64,000 bases of DNA from a bacterium (GCA_024743255.1 JANSWY010000012.1:32733-96732), one strand, 5' to 3'; counted from the first letter of the stretch, positions 53,279 to 63,364 are shown. Translations and numbers: made by a program. The notes: generated by a model not told the origin, from the sequence alone.

Positions 53279-55606
53279 ATGCTGGGGTTAAAGCACATGT
53301 TAAGGTTTTTGGGCAGGGAATGGACTGGGCACACCTCACCAAACACCAAGATTACAAATTGGAAGTTCTTGTTGGTTCTTCTCATAGCTTCTATGTCTTC
53401 ATTGATTCTTGTACATAGTAGTTATGCTCAAACTACAAAAGAAACAAGAGATCAGCTACTAAGCTCTTTTCAGAAATCCACAACCATTGAGGACAGCCTG
53501 GATCACATGATCAATCTCTCAAATGTGTATCAGGATCTGGACTCAAAGGAAGGCGAAAAGTATGCTTCCTGGGCAGTTGAGTTGGCAGAAGAATTAAATC
53601 AGCATCAATTTCTATTGAAAGCTAAATTGTCTTTGGCTGGAAATAAGAGATTGAACTCTGAGTTCGAGGAGGCTTCTCAGCTAGCAAAAGAGGTTCTTCA
53701 ATCCTCTGAAAGCTTTATTGATTTGAAGGCTAAATCTTTGCTGGAACTTGGCATTATTAATCAGCTTCTACATCAGCACGACACTGCAATTTCATACTTT
53801 GATAAGTCGATATTGGTTTTTAGGGACATTGGAGATACTCTAAATACTTCCTTGAATTTAGCCTATAAGGCACATTCGTACACCAGAACCGGTGAGTTGC
53901 AAAGAGCTTTGGATTTGGCTGAAAGAGGATTAGGAGCAATAACTAAAATGAACGCCAAGAAGGAAGAAGCAATTAGTTTAAACTTTCTTGGGTCTGTTAA
54001 TGTATCGCTCGGTCAAATGTCTGAGGCAAGTGATTATCTATTCAAAGCATTGGCTATAGCGGACAGCTTAGAAAACCCCAGGCTTCAAATGAATCAGCTG
54101 AATGAGATTGGAATTATTTATGCCGTGCAAGGTGAGAATGAGGAGAGTCTGCTCTATTTCAATAAAGCATTGGATGCTGCAGAGCAAATTAATAGTAATA
54201 GAGATTATACAGGGACTCTGAGCAATATTGCTTACATCTACTCAGTGTTGGGGAATCCTGATAAGTCATTGGAGTATTACGGAAGAGTATTGGAGCATAA
54301 CAAGAGCTACGGTGACGAATGTTTATCACCATTTATCTACGAAGGAATTGCAAGACTATATGAGAGCATTAATAAACCAGATTCCGCTTTTATCTATTTT
54401 CAGGAAATACTCGAGCTTTCGAAGAGATGTCAGATGATGGAATATCAGATATCTTCCTTGCAAGGAATGGGGAGACATTATTCCGGTAAGAAACAATACA
54501 GGAAAGCAATTGAAAGTTTCGCTGAGTCCTATGAACTAGCTCAAAACAACAATTTTACACCTTTGGCGCACATTTCTTCAAGAGAACTTTACCAGGCATA
54601 CAAGCAAGATGGTAATTTCTCTAAAGCTCTGGAATATCATGAGCTCATGATGGCGCTTGATGATTCCATTTATAATGAAAAGAATAAGAAGGAAATCTTG
54701 CGTTTAACTGCCAAATATGAATTTGATAAGGAGAAACAACTTTTGCAAGCGAAACAAGAGAGAGAAGAGATTCAGTTTCAGGAGGACTTGAAGAGACAGA
54801 TTCTGCATAGGAATTATGCTTTGGGCGCTTTGGGACTGACTCTAATGTTGATTGGAACATTGTGGTGGATGTATTCAAATAAGCGAAAGGCAAATGCTCA
54901 GTTATTCAAATTGAATCGGGAAAAGAATGAGTTAATTGGGGTAGTTGCTCATGATCTTCGTAATCCGTTGAACAACATTAATAACCTGATGCTTGTGCTC
55001 AAAGAAGAACTCGGTAGTAGGATCAATGATGATCACAAAGACTATTTTAGATTCATTGAAAAGTCATCTTTGAGAATGAATGACATGATTGAGAGAGTAC
55101 TCGATGTTAATGCTATTGAATCGGAATCCTTAAATATGAATTTACAGGTCTGTGATTTGGCGGAAATTCTTCATTTTGTTGCTGATAGCTTCAAACTTCC
55201 TGGAGAAAAGAAAGGAATTGAAATTGAAAGGAATCTACCGATTGATCAGTTCTATGCATTAATCGATAGGAATTATGCCATTCAAGTCTTTGAAAACCTG
55301 GTGTCAAATGCCCTTAAGTTTTCTCCTTCCGGAAGTAAAATTGTGATAGAACTAACTGGCAAAGGTGATTTGATCTATGCCAATGTTAAGGATCAGGGAC
55401 CTGGGATTACCCAAGAAGATAAGAAAATGCTTTTCAAAAGATTCGCGAAGTTGTCGGCCCGTCCAACTGGTACAGAATCTTCAGTAGGTCTCGGTTTGTC
55501 AATTGTTAAGAGATATGTTGATGCAATGAATGGGCAAATTGATGCAGTAAGTAATAACGGTGCTGGGACAGTTTTCACTGTTCAGTTTAGCTTGGCTAAG
55601 TCGTAA
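53279..55606 (+). CDS. TPR-containing sensor histidine kinase
   Basis: A 775-residue kinase from ATG 53279 (ATG 53297 is an alternative). A hydrophobic segment near residues 29-50 ending SSYAQTT is a signal peptide or anchor. Tetratricopeptide repeats fill about 60-480, then come a coiled coil, a transmembrane helix near 525-545, and the kinase core with His558 (VVAHDLRNPL), NLVSNALKFSP, DQGPGI and SVGLGLSIVKRY. It lacks receiver and output domains, and no response regulator lies beside it. Its ATPase domain is strikingly like that of the kinase at 44480 (LFxxFxKLSAxPT), so the two are probably paralogues. Confidence 0.92.
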   Translation: MLGLKHMLRFLGREWTGHTSPNTKITNWKFLLVLLIASMSSLILVHSSYAQTTKETRDQLLSSFQKSTTIEDSLDHMINLSNVYQDLDSKEGEKYASWAVELAEELNQHQFLLKAKLSLAGNKRLNSEFEEASQLAKEVLQSSESFIDLKAKSLLELGIINQLLHQHDTAISYFDKSILVFRDIGDTLNTSLNLAYKAHSYTRTGELQRALDLAERGLGAITKMNAKKEEAISLNFLGSVNVSLGQMSEASDYLFKALAIADSLENPRLQMNQLNEIGIIYAVQGENEESLLYFNKALDAAEQINSNRDYTGTLSNIAYIYSVLGNPDKSLEYYGRVLEHNKSYGDECLSPFIYEGIARLYESINKPDSAFIYFQEILELSKRCQMMEYQISSLQGMGRHYSGKKQYRKAIESFAESYELAQNNNFTPLAHISSRELYQAYKQDGNFSKALEYHELMMALDDSIYNEKNKKEILRLTAKYEFDKEKQLLQAKQEREEIQFQEDLKRQILHRNYALGALGLTLMLIGTLWWMYSNKRKANAQLFKLNREKNELIGVVAHDLRNPLNNINNLMLVLKEELGSRINDDHKDYFRFIEKSSLRMNDMIERVLDVNAIESESLNMNLQVCDLAEILHFVADSFKLPGEKKGIEIERNLPIDQFYALIDRNYAIQVFENLVSNALKFSPSGSKIVIELTGKGDLIYANVKDQGPGITQEDKKMLFKRFAKLSARPTGTESSVGLGLSIVKRYVDAMNGQIDAVSNNGAGTVFTVQFSLAKS

Positions 55607-55622
55607 TTGCTATCCTTGCGGC

Positions 55623-56303
55623 ATGCCCGATATTATTCATAGGTATTATCAGAAATCAAGTTCGGAACAAAGTTTAACGCAACAGAAGGTTTTAGTAGCA
55701 GTTCTTCTACCAGCCCTTGGTATTTCTATATTATGCCTATTCTTTGAGCTGTATATTCTTATTTTTCCAATTATATGGTTAGGCATTTCATTTCTTGCTC
55801 CATTTATTGATACACCCAGTTTAAGAAAATCTGGTAAACTGATTTACTATTCGCCTTTGTTTATAGTACAACCATCAGCTAAAAAACTAGTCATTCATGG
55901 AGGGACTTTGTTTGATTATATGTTCGTTCTAAATAAAAATGACCCACCGTCTACAAGATCACGGATTATATTGCTCTCTTATGTGAGGGGAATGTTAGCG
56001 TTGATAAAAGAATATGAGAATGAACCAGAAACAATTGTGGAAGGGACTTCCTATATAATTAATACAAGAACTGCTGCAAAAGTAGGATTGTCCCAGGTTC
56101 CCACCAATGGAATTCAGAAGGTCATTATTATGTTCAACTATTTTGTCTTAACAGCATCATACTCACTGGTGAAATCTAAGTTAGCATTTCCTAAAATATC
56201 AGATGTAAAGACCTATAAAGCCACTATTGGAGATCTGATAAATCAACAGTACTTCCTTACCCAGCTAGAAAAAAAGCTTACTAAAAGTATTGGTCAGAAG
56301 TAG
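55623..56303 (+). CDS. Membrane protein of unknown function (226 aa)
   Basis: Counted from ATG 55623, 16 bp after the kinase stop, this protein has two closely spaced hydrophobic helices (about 24-60: VLVAVLLPALGISILCLFFE, then LYILIFPIIWLGISFLAP). A cytoplasmic mixed alpha/beta part of 165 residues follows, with no motif I recognise (KKLVIHGGTLFDYMFVLN, TSYIINTRTAAKVGL). It is probably co-transcribed with the kinase and could be an accessory or output partner for it; this rests on position alone. Confidence 0.65.
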   Translation: MPDIIHRYYQKSSSEQSLTQQKVLVAVLLPALGISILCLFFELYILIFPIIWLGISFLAPFIDTPSLRKSGKLIYYSPLFIVQPSAKKLVIHGGTLFDYMFVLNKNDPPSTRSRIILLSYVRGMLALIKEYENEPETIVEGTSYIINTRTAAKVGLSQVPTNGIQKVIIMFNYFVLTASYSLVKSKLAFPKISDVKTYKATIGDLINQQYFLTQLEKKLTKSIGQK

Positions 56304-56406
56304 TCTGGTTTTTTACCAATGAAACATAAGTCTTCTTGATTGGAATATATACCCATGCCCTGCGCGATCAGGATATAGGATATTTACTGGATCAATCAAT
56401 TGAAAA

Positions 56407-57138
56407 ATGTTCAAAATCAAACTTACGGTTACGATCTTATTTAGCCTGATACTATTCAGTAAGTTAAATGCACAATACACTTTAAATGGATTTTCTCTTG
56501 GGGATAGTGCTATTGTTTGGTATGATGATAAAATTGGTCAATTTGGGAGTGAAGTAAATACAGGTTCCTACCATCAGCTAGAAAGAAAATCCTCAGAGAC
56601 ACATGCTTATTGGAACTCCGGATCATGGCAAACAGCAACTATCAACTACAGGAATGAGATCTTCAAAGATGTGCCTATTATCTATGATCTTGAGAAAGAC
56701 CTGGTCCTTACAATTAACAGATCAAACCCTGAGTTTGCTACACAACCAATTCGTTTAATACGGCAGCAACTGGATTGGTTTCAGGTGGGAGAGACCAGAT
56801 TTGTTTACTTGCCTGAGTCTACAAGCAATCTGGAAGGCGGTTTCTTCAAACTCATTTATCTAGGAGAACATATTTCATTTTATGAGAAAATGAGCAAAAC
56901 CCTTGAGTTTGAAAATCGAAAATCAAATTATGAGGATTTGTCGCAGTTTTACATCCACACCGATAAGGGATTTAGCAAAGGTGCATCAGTATCTGCAGTG
57001 ATTAAGATTTACAAAGAGCGCAAGTCTGAAATCAAAGCTTTGGCTCGATTGAATAGAGTAACCAGGTTTCAAAAAACACCAACATCCTGGATAAGTGAAT
57101 TTGCTAAAGAACTCAACCAACTACTTTCAGAATCATGA
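56407..57138 (+). CDS. Exported protein of unknown function, first gene of the TBDR operon
   Basis: A 243-residue protein with a signal peptide (1-22, ending KLNAQ). The mature part is beta-rich in the first two thirds (YTLNGFSLGDSAIVWYDDKI; EIFKDVPIIYDLEKDLVLTI) and ends in two basic helices (SVSAVIKIYKERKSEIKALA). I recognise no family. The stop overlaps the TBDR start by 4 bp, so it is translated with the receptor and probably acts in the periplasm or on the outer membrane with it. Confidence 0.75.
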   Translation: MFKIKLTVTILFSLILFSKLNAQYTLNGFSLGDSAIVWYDDKIGQFGSEVNTGSYHQLERKSSETHAYWNSGSWQTATINYRNEIFKDVPIIYDLEKDLVLTINRSNPEFATQPIRLIRQQLDWFQVGETRFVYLPESTSNLEGGFFKLIYLGEHISFYEKMSKTLEFENRKSNYEDLSQFYIHTDKGFSKGASVSAVIKIYKERKSEIKALARLNRVTRFQKTPTSWISEFAKELNQLLSES

Positions 57139-59888
57139 AGAAAACACTATTCATCATATTATTCTTTGGATTCTTTGGTTGGGCAAACGCGCAAGAGCAA
57201 TACTCATTTCAGTTTGATTCAACATCATTAGAACAGGTAATAATTACTATTGAAAACTCCTCTAATTTAAAGTTCTATTATCAGTCATCATGGATTGATT
57301 CGCTTCATTATACTGGCAAATTTGTAGATGCTGAATTATCCCAGGTTGTGGAAACAGTTTTTGAAAACTTCGACATTTACATATATCAGGATAGTAATAA
57401 AGTATATCTGACAAAAGGCACCAGAATCATTGATCAACCACTGATTTCACAGCGGTCCGATAGTGAAAATGCTAAGGCCGGAGCTAAAGGACTAATTTTT
57501 AGTCAGGACTATAATGAAGAAAGTAATTTTGACAATGACAGAATTATTGAAATAGGCTCAAGAAGTAAAATGAGTTCTTCCGGGTATGCATCCTTGGTTG
57601 GTTACGTGACAGATGAAAAAGGAGAGGGGATCATAGGAGCATTAGTTTATACTCAGGAACCAGTTGTGGCTGCAACAACGGATATTAATGGGTTTTATTC
57701 ATTGCAACTACCAAATGGCAGACATACCATATTCATTCAACATGCTGGTATGGAAGATACATATCGTAGGGTTGTTCTGCTTTCTGATGGAAAACTCGAT
57801 ATTGATTTAAAACAGGATGTGATTGCGCTGCAGGAGCTTTTAGTTGAATCTGAGCGAAGTGCCAATATCAGGAATATTGAAATGGGTGTAAGGAAAATCA
57901 ATGTGGAGGATGCTAAAAGTGTACCAATAGTCCTGGGTGAGAGAGATGTAATGAAAGTGGCAACAACTGTGGCAGGAGTACAATCACTTGGTGAAGGTGC
58001 TGCTGGTTTCAATGTAAGAGGCGGTAAATCAGATCAAAACCTTATTTTATTTAATGGTGCGCCGGTTTATAATGCAAGTCATTTCATGGGATTTTTCTCG
58101 GTTTTTAATTCTGATGTAATTGACGATTTGGAAGTTTTTAAAAGTAGCATTCCTGCAAGATTTGGTGGAAGGTTATCCTCGGTATTTGATATTGCTGGAA
58201 AGAAAGCTGATCAGGATGAGTTTCAAGCATCCGCTGGATTTTCACCAGTTACTTCAAGGATTAGTACCGAAATACCGGTCATACAAGGAAAGGCTGGGTT
58301 AACTCTTGGAGGCCGAACCACTTATTCCAATTGGATTCTGAAACAAATAAAGAATGCTACTTTCAGAGAGAATAGAGCTTCGTTTTCTGACTTTGTGGTA
58401 CAATATGACCACCAATTAGATAGCACTAATTCACTGACATTCTCCACCTATTTAAGTACAGATAAACTACGCTTGAGCTCCGACTCATTATTGAGCTTCT
58501 CAGATATTAGATATAGGAATACCATTAGTTCGATCAATTGGAACAGACTCATTTCTCCCAATTTTGTAATGGACTTAAATGGTTATTACTCGAGGTATGC
58601 CTATCTACTAGAGAATGACGAACTGGAACTAAGTGCATTCAAACAGGACTTTTCAATAAATGACTGGGGACTAAATGCCGACTTCAATTATTATGGTAAT
58701 GGGGATAAAATTTATTCTTTTGGAGTGGGTTCCAAGAGCTATTTAATCAACCCTGGCTCAAAGACACCAGTCGGAGAGAATTCACAAATCATTCCTGTGG
58801 ATTTAAATAAGAAAAGGGGTAGAGAGTCATTTGTATATGGAGGAGTGGAATTTGACCCGAAACCAAACCTGAAAGTATCAATTGCCGGAAGATATGTGAT
58901 GTACCATGCAATTGGTAAGCAAGATGTGCTGCTATATGACCCATTAGCACCTAAAAATATCGGTTCTGTCACTGATACCTTAAGTTTCGATCAAGGTAAA
59001 TTCATCAAGACCTATCACGGTCCGGAATATCGAATGTCGCTTCGATATACTTTGACTGCAAACTCAAGTGTGAAGTTTAGTCTAAACAGCAACCGACAAT
59101 ACCTGCATACCTTATCCAACAGTGCATCATTGTCTCCAACCGATACATGGACGCTATCAGACTATCATTTGAAGCCACAAAGTGCTCAGCAAGCTTCATT
59201 AGGATTCTACACCAACTTGTTTGGTAACCAACTGGAGGTGAGCGCTGAGTCATATTATAAGAGAATCCGTAATCTTTTAGACTTTAAAGTAGGAGCAGAA
59301 TTTTTGCTCAACGAAAATGTTGAAACTGTTGCTCTTCAGGGACCAGGAAAATCATATGGGTTTGAGTTTTCATTAAAGAAAAGAGCTGGAAAACTTAATG
59401 GCTGGGTCAATTACACTTACTCAAGAAGCTTTATCAGATTGGATGGTGAATACAATGAAGAAATTATTAATCGAGGAGAGTATTATCCTACAAACTATGA
59501 CAAACCTCACAACATCAACCTAATAGCAAACTACAAACTGACCAAAAGAATAAGCTTCTCCTATAATTTGAATTATTCAACCGGTAGACCAGTCACTTTT
59601 CCAACAGCCGCTTATGACTTTTCAGGAGTTGAAGTATTGCATTATAGCGATAGAAATACTTTCAGAATTCCTGATTACCTCAGAATGGATATAGGTATTA
59701 ACCTCGATGAAGGGCATAGGTTGAAGAAATTCACACATTCCTATTGGTCATTCTCAGTCTACAACTTGCTTGGTAGGGATAATCCGTATTCTGTATTTTT
59801 TGATTTAAGGGATGGTGAAGTATCCGGTTATAAGCTTGTCATATTTGGCTCTCCTGTGCCTACACTTTCATTTAACTTCAGATTCTAA
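57135..59888 (+). CDS. TonB-dependent receptor with STN and carboxypeptidase-regulatory domains
   Basis: A 917-residue outer-membrane receptor with: signal peptide (1-20, GWANAQ); a secretin/TonB N-terminal (STN) domain at about 22-95 (FDSTSLEQVIITIENSSNLK); a carboxypeptidase-regulatory domain at about 150-235 (GYVTDEKGEGIIGALVYTQE); a plug at about 245-360 (FNVRGGKSDQNLILFNGAPV and DVIDDLEVFKSSIPARFGGR); and a barrel ending PVPTLSFNFRF. An STN domain usually contacts a FecR-type anti-sigma factor, but none is nearby. It is coupled by 4-bp and 1-bp overlaps to its neighbours, and the following DUF4249 lipoprotein occupies the place a SusD would take. Confidence 0.93.
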   Translation: MKKTLFIILFFGFFGWANAQEQYSFQFDSTSLEQVIITIENSSNLKFYYQSSWIDSLHYTGKFVDAELSQVVETVFENFDIYIYQDSNKVYLTKGTRIIDQPLISQRSDSENAKAGAKGLIFSQDYNEESNFDNDRIIEIGSRSKMSSSGYASLVGYVTDEKGEGIIGALVYTQEPVVAATTDINGFYSLQLPNGRHTIFIQHAGMEDTYRRVVLLSDGKLDIDLKQDVIALQELLVESERSANIRNIEMGVRKINVEDAKSVPIVLGERDVMKVATTVAGVQSLGEGAAGFNVRGGKSDQNLILFNGAPVYNASHFMGFFSVFNSDVIDDLEVFKSSIPARFGGRLSSVFDIAGKKADQDEFQASAGFSPVTSRISTEIPVIQGKAGLTLGGRTTYSNWILKQIKNATFRENRASFSDFVVQYDHQLDSTNSLTFSTYLSTDKLRLSSDSLLSFSDIRYRNTISSINWNRLISPNFVMDLNGYYSRYAYLLENDELELSAFKQDFSINDWGLNADFNYYGNGDKIYSFGVGSKSYLINPGSKTPVGENSQIIPVDLNKKRGRESFVYGGVEFDPKPNLKVSIAGRYVMYHAIGKQDVLLYDPLAPKNIGSVTDTLSFDQGKFIKTYHGPEYRMSLRYTLTANSSVKFSLNSNRQYLHTLSNSASLSPTDTWTLSDYHLKPQSAQQASLGFYTNLFGNQLEVSAESYYKRIRNLLDFKVGAEFLLNENVETVALQGPGKSYGFEFSLKKRAGKLNGWVNYTYSRSFIRLDGEYNEEIINRGEYYPTNYDKPHNINLIANYKLTKRISFSYNLNYSTGRPVTFPTAAYDFSGVEVLHYSDRNTFRIPDYLRMDIGINLDEGHRLKKFTHSYWSFSVYNLLGRDNPYSVFFDLRDGEVSGYKLVIFGSPVPTLSFNFRF

Positions 59889-61030
59889 TGAGATCAACCT
59901 TAGCTCTATATTGTCTTTTGTTTTCGCTGATCAGCTGCGTAAAACCTTTTGATTTCAAAACAGAGGATGCAGCTCCGATTGTGGTGGTTGAAGCCACGAT
60001 AACTGACGAATTAAAAACTCAGGAAGTTCATTTGTCCTATTCCAGATCTGTAAATACCGATGAGTCAAATTCAATCACAAACGCTAATGTATTTATAGAA
60101 TCAGGCGCTGGCGATCGCTTCTTGTTTAATGAAACAGACTCGGGCTATTATTCTGACATTGAGTTTGCTGCACAAGTAGGGGAGACATATAAGTTATTCG
60201 TAAATACCAATACCACACAATATCAAAGTTCATGGCAAGCAGCTTTGGAGGCTCCTGAAATTGAAAATGTGTATCTCAGGTACATTGAAAGACCTTCAGA
60301 AACTCTGAATAGAAATGAAGAAGGAATGCAGGTATTTATAGATGCGGAGCAATCTTCAACAGAATTTTTCAGAGTAACATGGGATGAAACTTATGAGATC
60401 AGGGTACCATTTCCTTCAGGTCTTGATTATTTGGGTCCTGGGAATTGGATTGCCAGAGAGGAACAAGTTGGAACATGTTACAACTCAGATCATTCTAAAG
60501 AAATCATTACAGGGACAAGTACTTCCAATACCTCTGCAAGATTAATTGAGTTGCCAGTTCGATACATAAGCTTTGAAACAGATATGCTTAGGAACAAATA
60601 TTCCATTGAAGTCACGCTATACGCGATTGACAGAGAAACTCATGAGTTCTATAAAAGCTTAAAAGAGGTCAATCAAAGTGGAGGAAGTCTATTTGATACA
60701 CAGCAAGGAGCAGTCCTTGGGAATGTAAACGCTGTAGGAGATGAGAGCGAAATAGTGTTGGGATATTTTGAAGTTGCCAGTGTTAAAAAGAAACGTGTGT
60801 TCTTTACATGGGATGAGCTTGATGTACCAGCTTCCAGACCCTCATATAGATACTCGTGTACTGCCAATGAAATTATTGACACCACACCAGACAGAATCGA
60901 TGGACTTATGAATAGTTCAAGAAGATTAATCACTGTTGGTACCATGCCTCCAACTGCCTCAATAGGCCCGGCGGAATGCACTGACTGCACATCATTTTCC
61001 TCATCACAAAAACCTGACTTCTGGCAATGA
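59888..61030 (+). CDS. DUF4249 lipoprotein
   Basis: A 380-residue lipoprotein (lipobox LISCVKP, Cys17). The N-terminal part is a beta-sandwich typical of DUF4249 (VVVEATITDELKTQEVHLSY, SITNANVFIESGAG and GETYKLFVNT). The C-terminal half contains TQQGAVLGNVNAVGDESEIV and a cysteine cluster near the end (PAECTDCTSF). Genes of this family nearly always follow a TBDR gene in Bacteroidota, as here (1-bp overlap), and are thought to be surface or periplasmic partners of the receptor. It overlaps the next gene by 4 bp. Confidence 0.88.
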   Translation: MRSTLALYCLLFSLISCVKPFDFKTEDAAPIVVVEATITDELKTQEVHLSYSRSVNTDESNSITNANVFIESGAGDRFLFNETDSGYYSDIEFAAQVGETYKLFVNTNTTQYQSSWQAALEAPEIENVYLRYIERPSETLNRNEEGMQVFIDAEQSSTEFFRVTWDETYEIRVPFPSGLDYLGPGNWIAREEQVGTCYNSDHSKEIITGTSTSNTSARLIELPVRYISFETDMLRNKYSIEVTLYAIDRETHEFYKSLKEVNQSGGSLFDTQQGAVLGNVNAVGDESEIVLGYFEVASVKKKRVFFTWDELDVPASRPSYRYSCTANEIIDTTPDRIDGLMNSSRRLITVGTMPPTASIGPAECTDCTSFSSSQKPDFWQ

Positions 61031-63363
61031 GATATCTAATATTTACAATTTTAGTGTTTGCTGGGTCGCACCTATTTGCTCAAAGAGACATTAAAGAAAA
61101 TGTGCACGTTACGACAAACTATTCACAGTTGATTTCAGGTGAGACTTTGAAATACAGTGCGTTTTGTAGGAGTGAGGTCACAGGGAAATTGAGTTCTTTG
61201 AGTAAGGTCCTATATGTACAATTGATTGGTGAGAGTGGAGTTGTCTTTGAACAAAAGGTAAGGCTGAAGGATGGAGTAGGGAATGGTGAATTCTTTATTA
61301 ATTCTTTAATTCCAACAGGTACATATCAACTAATTGCTCATACGCTATGGATGAAGAATTTTGGGGATTATTACCAAGTGCCTATAACTATTGTTAATCC
61401 ATTTGAGACATTACCAGAGAGGGAAATAGTAGAACCAAAACTATCAGTACATGTGCCAGGAGATCGCCTGATAAAAGGAATTTCGAACTATGTACATTTC
61501 AGATTGACAGGAAATGGCAATGAAAGATTTAGTCTCAAACTGATAGGAGAGGAAGGGCAAGTATTAGAAGATAAGTTAGTTGAAGCAAATACTTCTGGGA
61601 AGTTTGAAATCACCCCAACTGATTACAGTGACTACAAATTTATTCTTGAATCGCCTTCTGGAGAGATAAGTTTTCATCAATTGCCAGAAGTTCAAGAAAA
61701 TGGTTACACTATTGGAGTAGATAGAAAAAAAAAGGGCCTACAAATTACTGCTAATAATCCGAATGATTCCAACAATGAGCAGCTTACAGTTCAAATATCC
61801 AATTTAGAAAGACCTTTGATTAACCGGACTGCCTTTTCCAATACTTCTATTTTTATTGATGATGATGAACTTCCAAAAGGATTGGTAACAGTCGAACTAT
61901 TAAATGGAAGCAATTCCTTAGCTCAATATTCTTTCTGGAACCAACCAATTCTGAAACCTGAAAATATCGAAAAGTATGAATGTCGGGAATTGATACCATT
62001 CGATATAGAATTACCGGAGGGTCACTATTCTATTTCCGTATCTAAAGAAGAAGGTGAGTCTAACCATTTCCGAGATATAATATACAATTACTCTCTTAGC
62101 CATTTTAGGAATTCAACAGAGGAGGATTTTGCTTTGCAGAATTTAATAAGTCAGGCACAATGGATGAGTTGGAATCATGTGAAGGAGAAAAGAGACACAG
62201 TTGCAAGCATTCAGATTGTAGAAGAGGAACTTACAGGATCTGAATATAAACGACTTTACAATCAGGCTAAGAAGGATTTGTACAATGTGATTTCCGGAGA
62301 GGAAAAAGATAAATTAAGTGTTTTGAAGAAGCACAATCTCCTACAAGAAGAAAAGGAAGGGAACAATGGTTTCGAGCTTTTGGAAGTGAATTACTTGCCT
62401 GAGGCTAGAGAAGAACTGTTAATTGGAAGAGCCTATGGAAGTGATGGATTACCACTGGAAAATGAGGAGGTCTATTTCGCCATGGCAGGTAAACCAGGGC
62501 AACTAAGAACCGCTATCACAGATAATCATGGGAGGTTTGTCCTTCAGTATAAGTCATCACACTTTGCATCCAAAGCTTTTTTAAAATTGAAATCAGGTGA
62601 AGGGAGTTTTGATGTGGTACCGAAATTTTACCAAGAGCCTAAACCTTTTAATTACCAACCTCCGTATTTGGATTCAATAGATGTAGCTGCCATTGTTGAA
62701 CGAAGTATTAGAAATCAATTATTTCATTCCTATAACAATCTGAAATCAGAACCTGGATCACAAAAAAACAATTTTCTGCCTCAGTTTGAAGAGTTTGACT
62801 TCAACTATGTATTAGATGATTTCACAAGGTTTGAGACTTTTAAGGAGTACATTGTAGAATACATGCTTGGAGTAAGCATCAAGAATAAAAAAATACAAAT
62901 CAGCCAAAAATACTACAGACCAGACTTCAATAAAGACCAATTGATATTGCTTGATGGGGTGCCGGTTGATGAATCTAAGGTTTTGGAATACAACCCCGCC
63001 TTAATTGAAAGGATTGGAATATTTAATAATCGGTTTTATCTGGGTAACTCTGCTTTTGATGGTGTCATGTACATCGAAACATATAAAGGAGACTTTCAGG
63101 GATATGAGGAGAATAGCCTTCATCCTATTGATGTAATACCTGTTTTGTCAAATGCCATAGATCAATTCGCGATTCCAAAAAATGAGAGAATCCCAGATAT
63201 GAGAGATGAACTTTACTGGAATCCAAATATTAAAAATACTTCAGGGTCGCTTTCATTTGATGTGATGACTTCAGATGTGAGTGGTAAGTTTATGGTGCAA
63301 ATTGAAGGGGTTACCAAAGATGGCAACCCCATTTCAAAGTCGTTAAATTTTGTGGTGGAATAG
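61027..63363 (+). CDS. Macroglobulin-like (MG2-type) exported protein with TonB-plug-like C-terminus
   Basis: A 778-residue exported protein (signal peptide 1-18, SHLFAQR). Residues 20-125 resemble an MG2/macroglobulin domain (HVTTNYSQLISGETLKYSAF, then INSLIPTGTYQLIAHTLWMK). Several more beta-sandwich modules follow, with a carboxypeptidase-regulatory-like one near 455-545 (IGRAYGSDGLPLENEEVYFA). Residues about 636-692 look like the end of a TonB plug (LILLDGVPVDESKV ... NPALIERIGIF ... FDGVMYIETYKGD), yet no barrel follows. It is the last gene of the operon and convergent with the glycosidase gene 1 bp away. It may cap or gate the receptor; this is inference. Confidence 0.8.
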   Translation: MRYLIFTILVFAGSHLFAQRDIKENVHVTTNYSQLISGETLKYSAFCRSEVTGKLSSLSKVLYVQLIGESGVVFEQKVRLKDGVGNGEFFINSLIPTGTYQLIAHTLWMKNFGDYYQVPITIVNPFETLPEREIVEPKLSVHVPGDRLIKGISNYVHFRLTGNGNERFSLKLIGEEGQVLEDKLVEANTSGKFEITPTDYSDYKFILESPSGEISFHQLPEVQENGYTIGVDRKKKGLQITANNPNDSNNEQLTVQISNLERPLINRTAFSNTSIFIDDDELPKGLVTVELLNGSNSLAQYSFWNQPILKPENIEKYECRELIPFDIELPEGHYSISVSKEEGESNHFRDIIYNYSLSHFRNSTEEDFALQNLISQAQWMSWNHVKEKRDTVASIQIVEEELTGSEYKRLYNQAKKDLYNVISGEEKDKLSVLKKHNLLQEEKEGNNGFELLEVNYLPEAREELLIGRAYGSDGLPLENEEVYFAMAGKPGQLRTAITDNHGRFVLQYKSSHFASKAFLKLKSGEGSFDVVPKFYQEPKPFNYQPPYLDSIDVAAIVERSIRNQLFHSYNNLKSEPGSQKNNFLPQFEEFDFNYVLDDFTRFETFKEYIVEYMLGVSIKNKKIQISQKYYRPDFNKDQLILLDGVPVDESKVLEYNPALIERIGIFNNRFYLGNSAFDGVMYIETYKGDFQGYEENSLHPIDVIPVLSNAIDQFAIPKNERIPDMRDELYWNPNIKNTSGSLSFDVMTSDVSGKFMVQIEGVTKDGNPISKSLNFVVE

Positions 63364-63364
63364 A

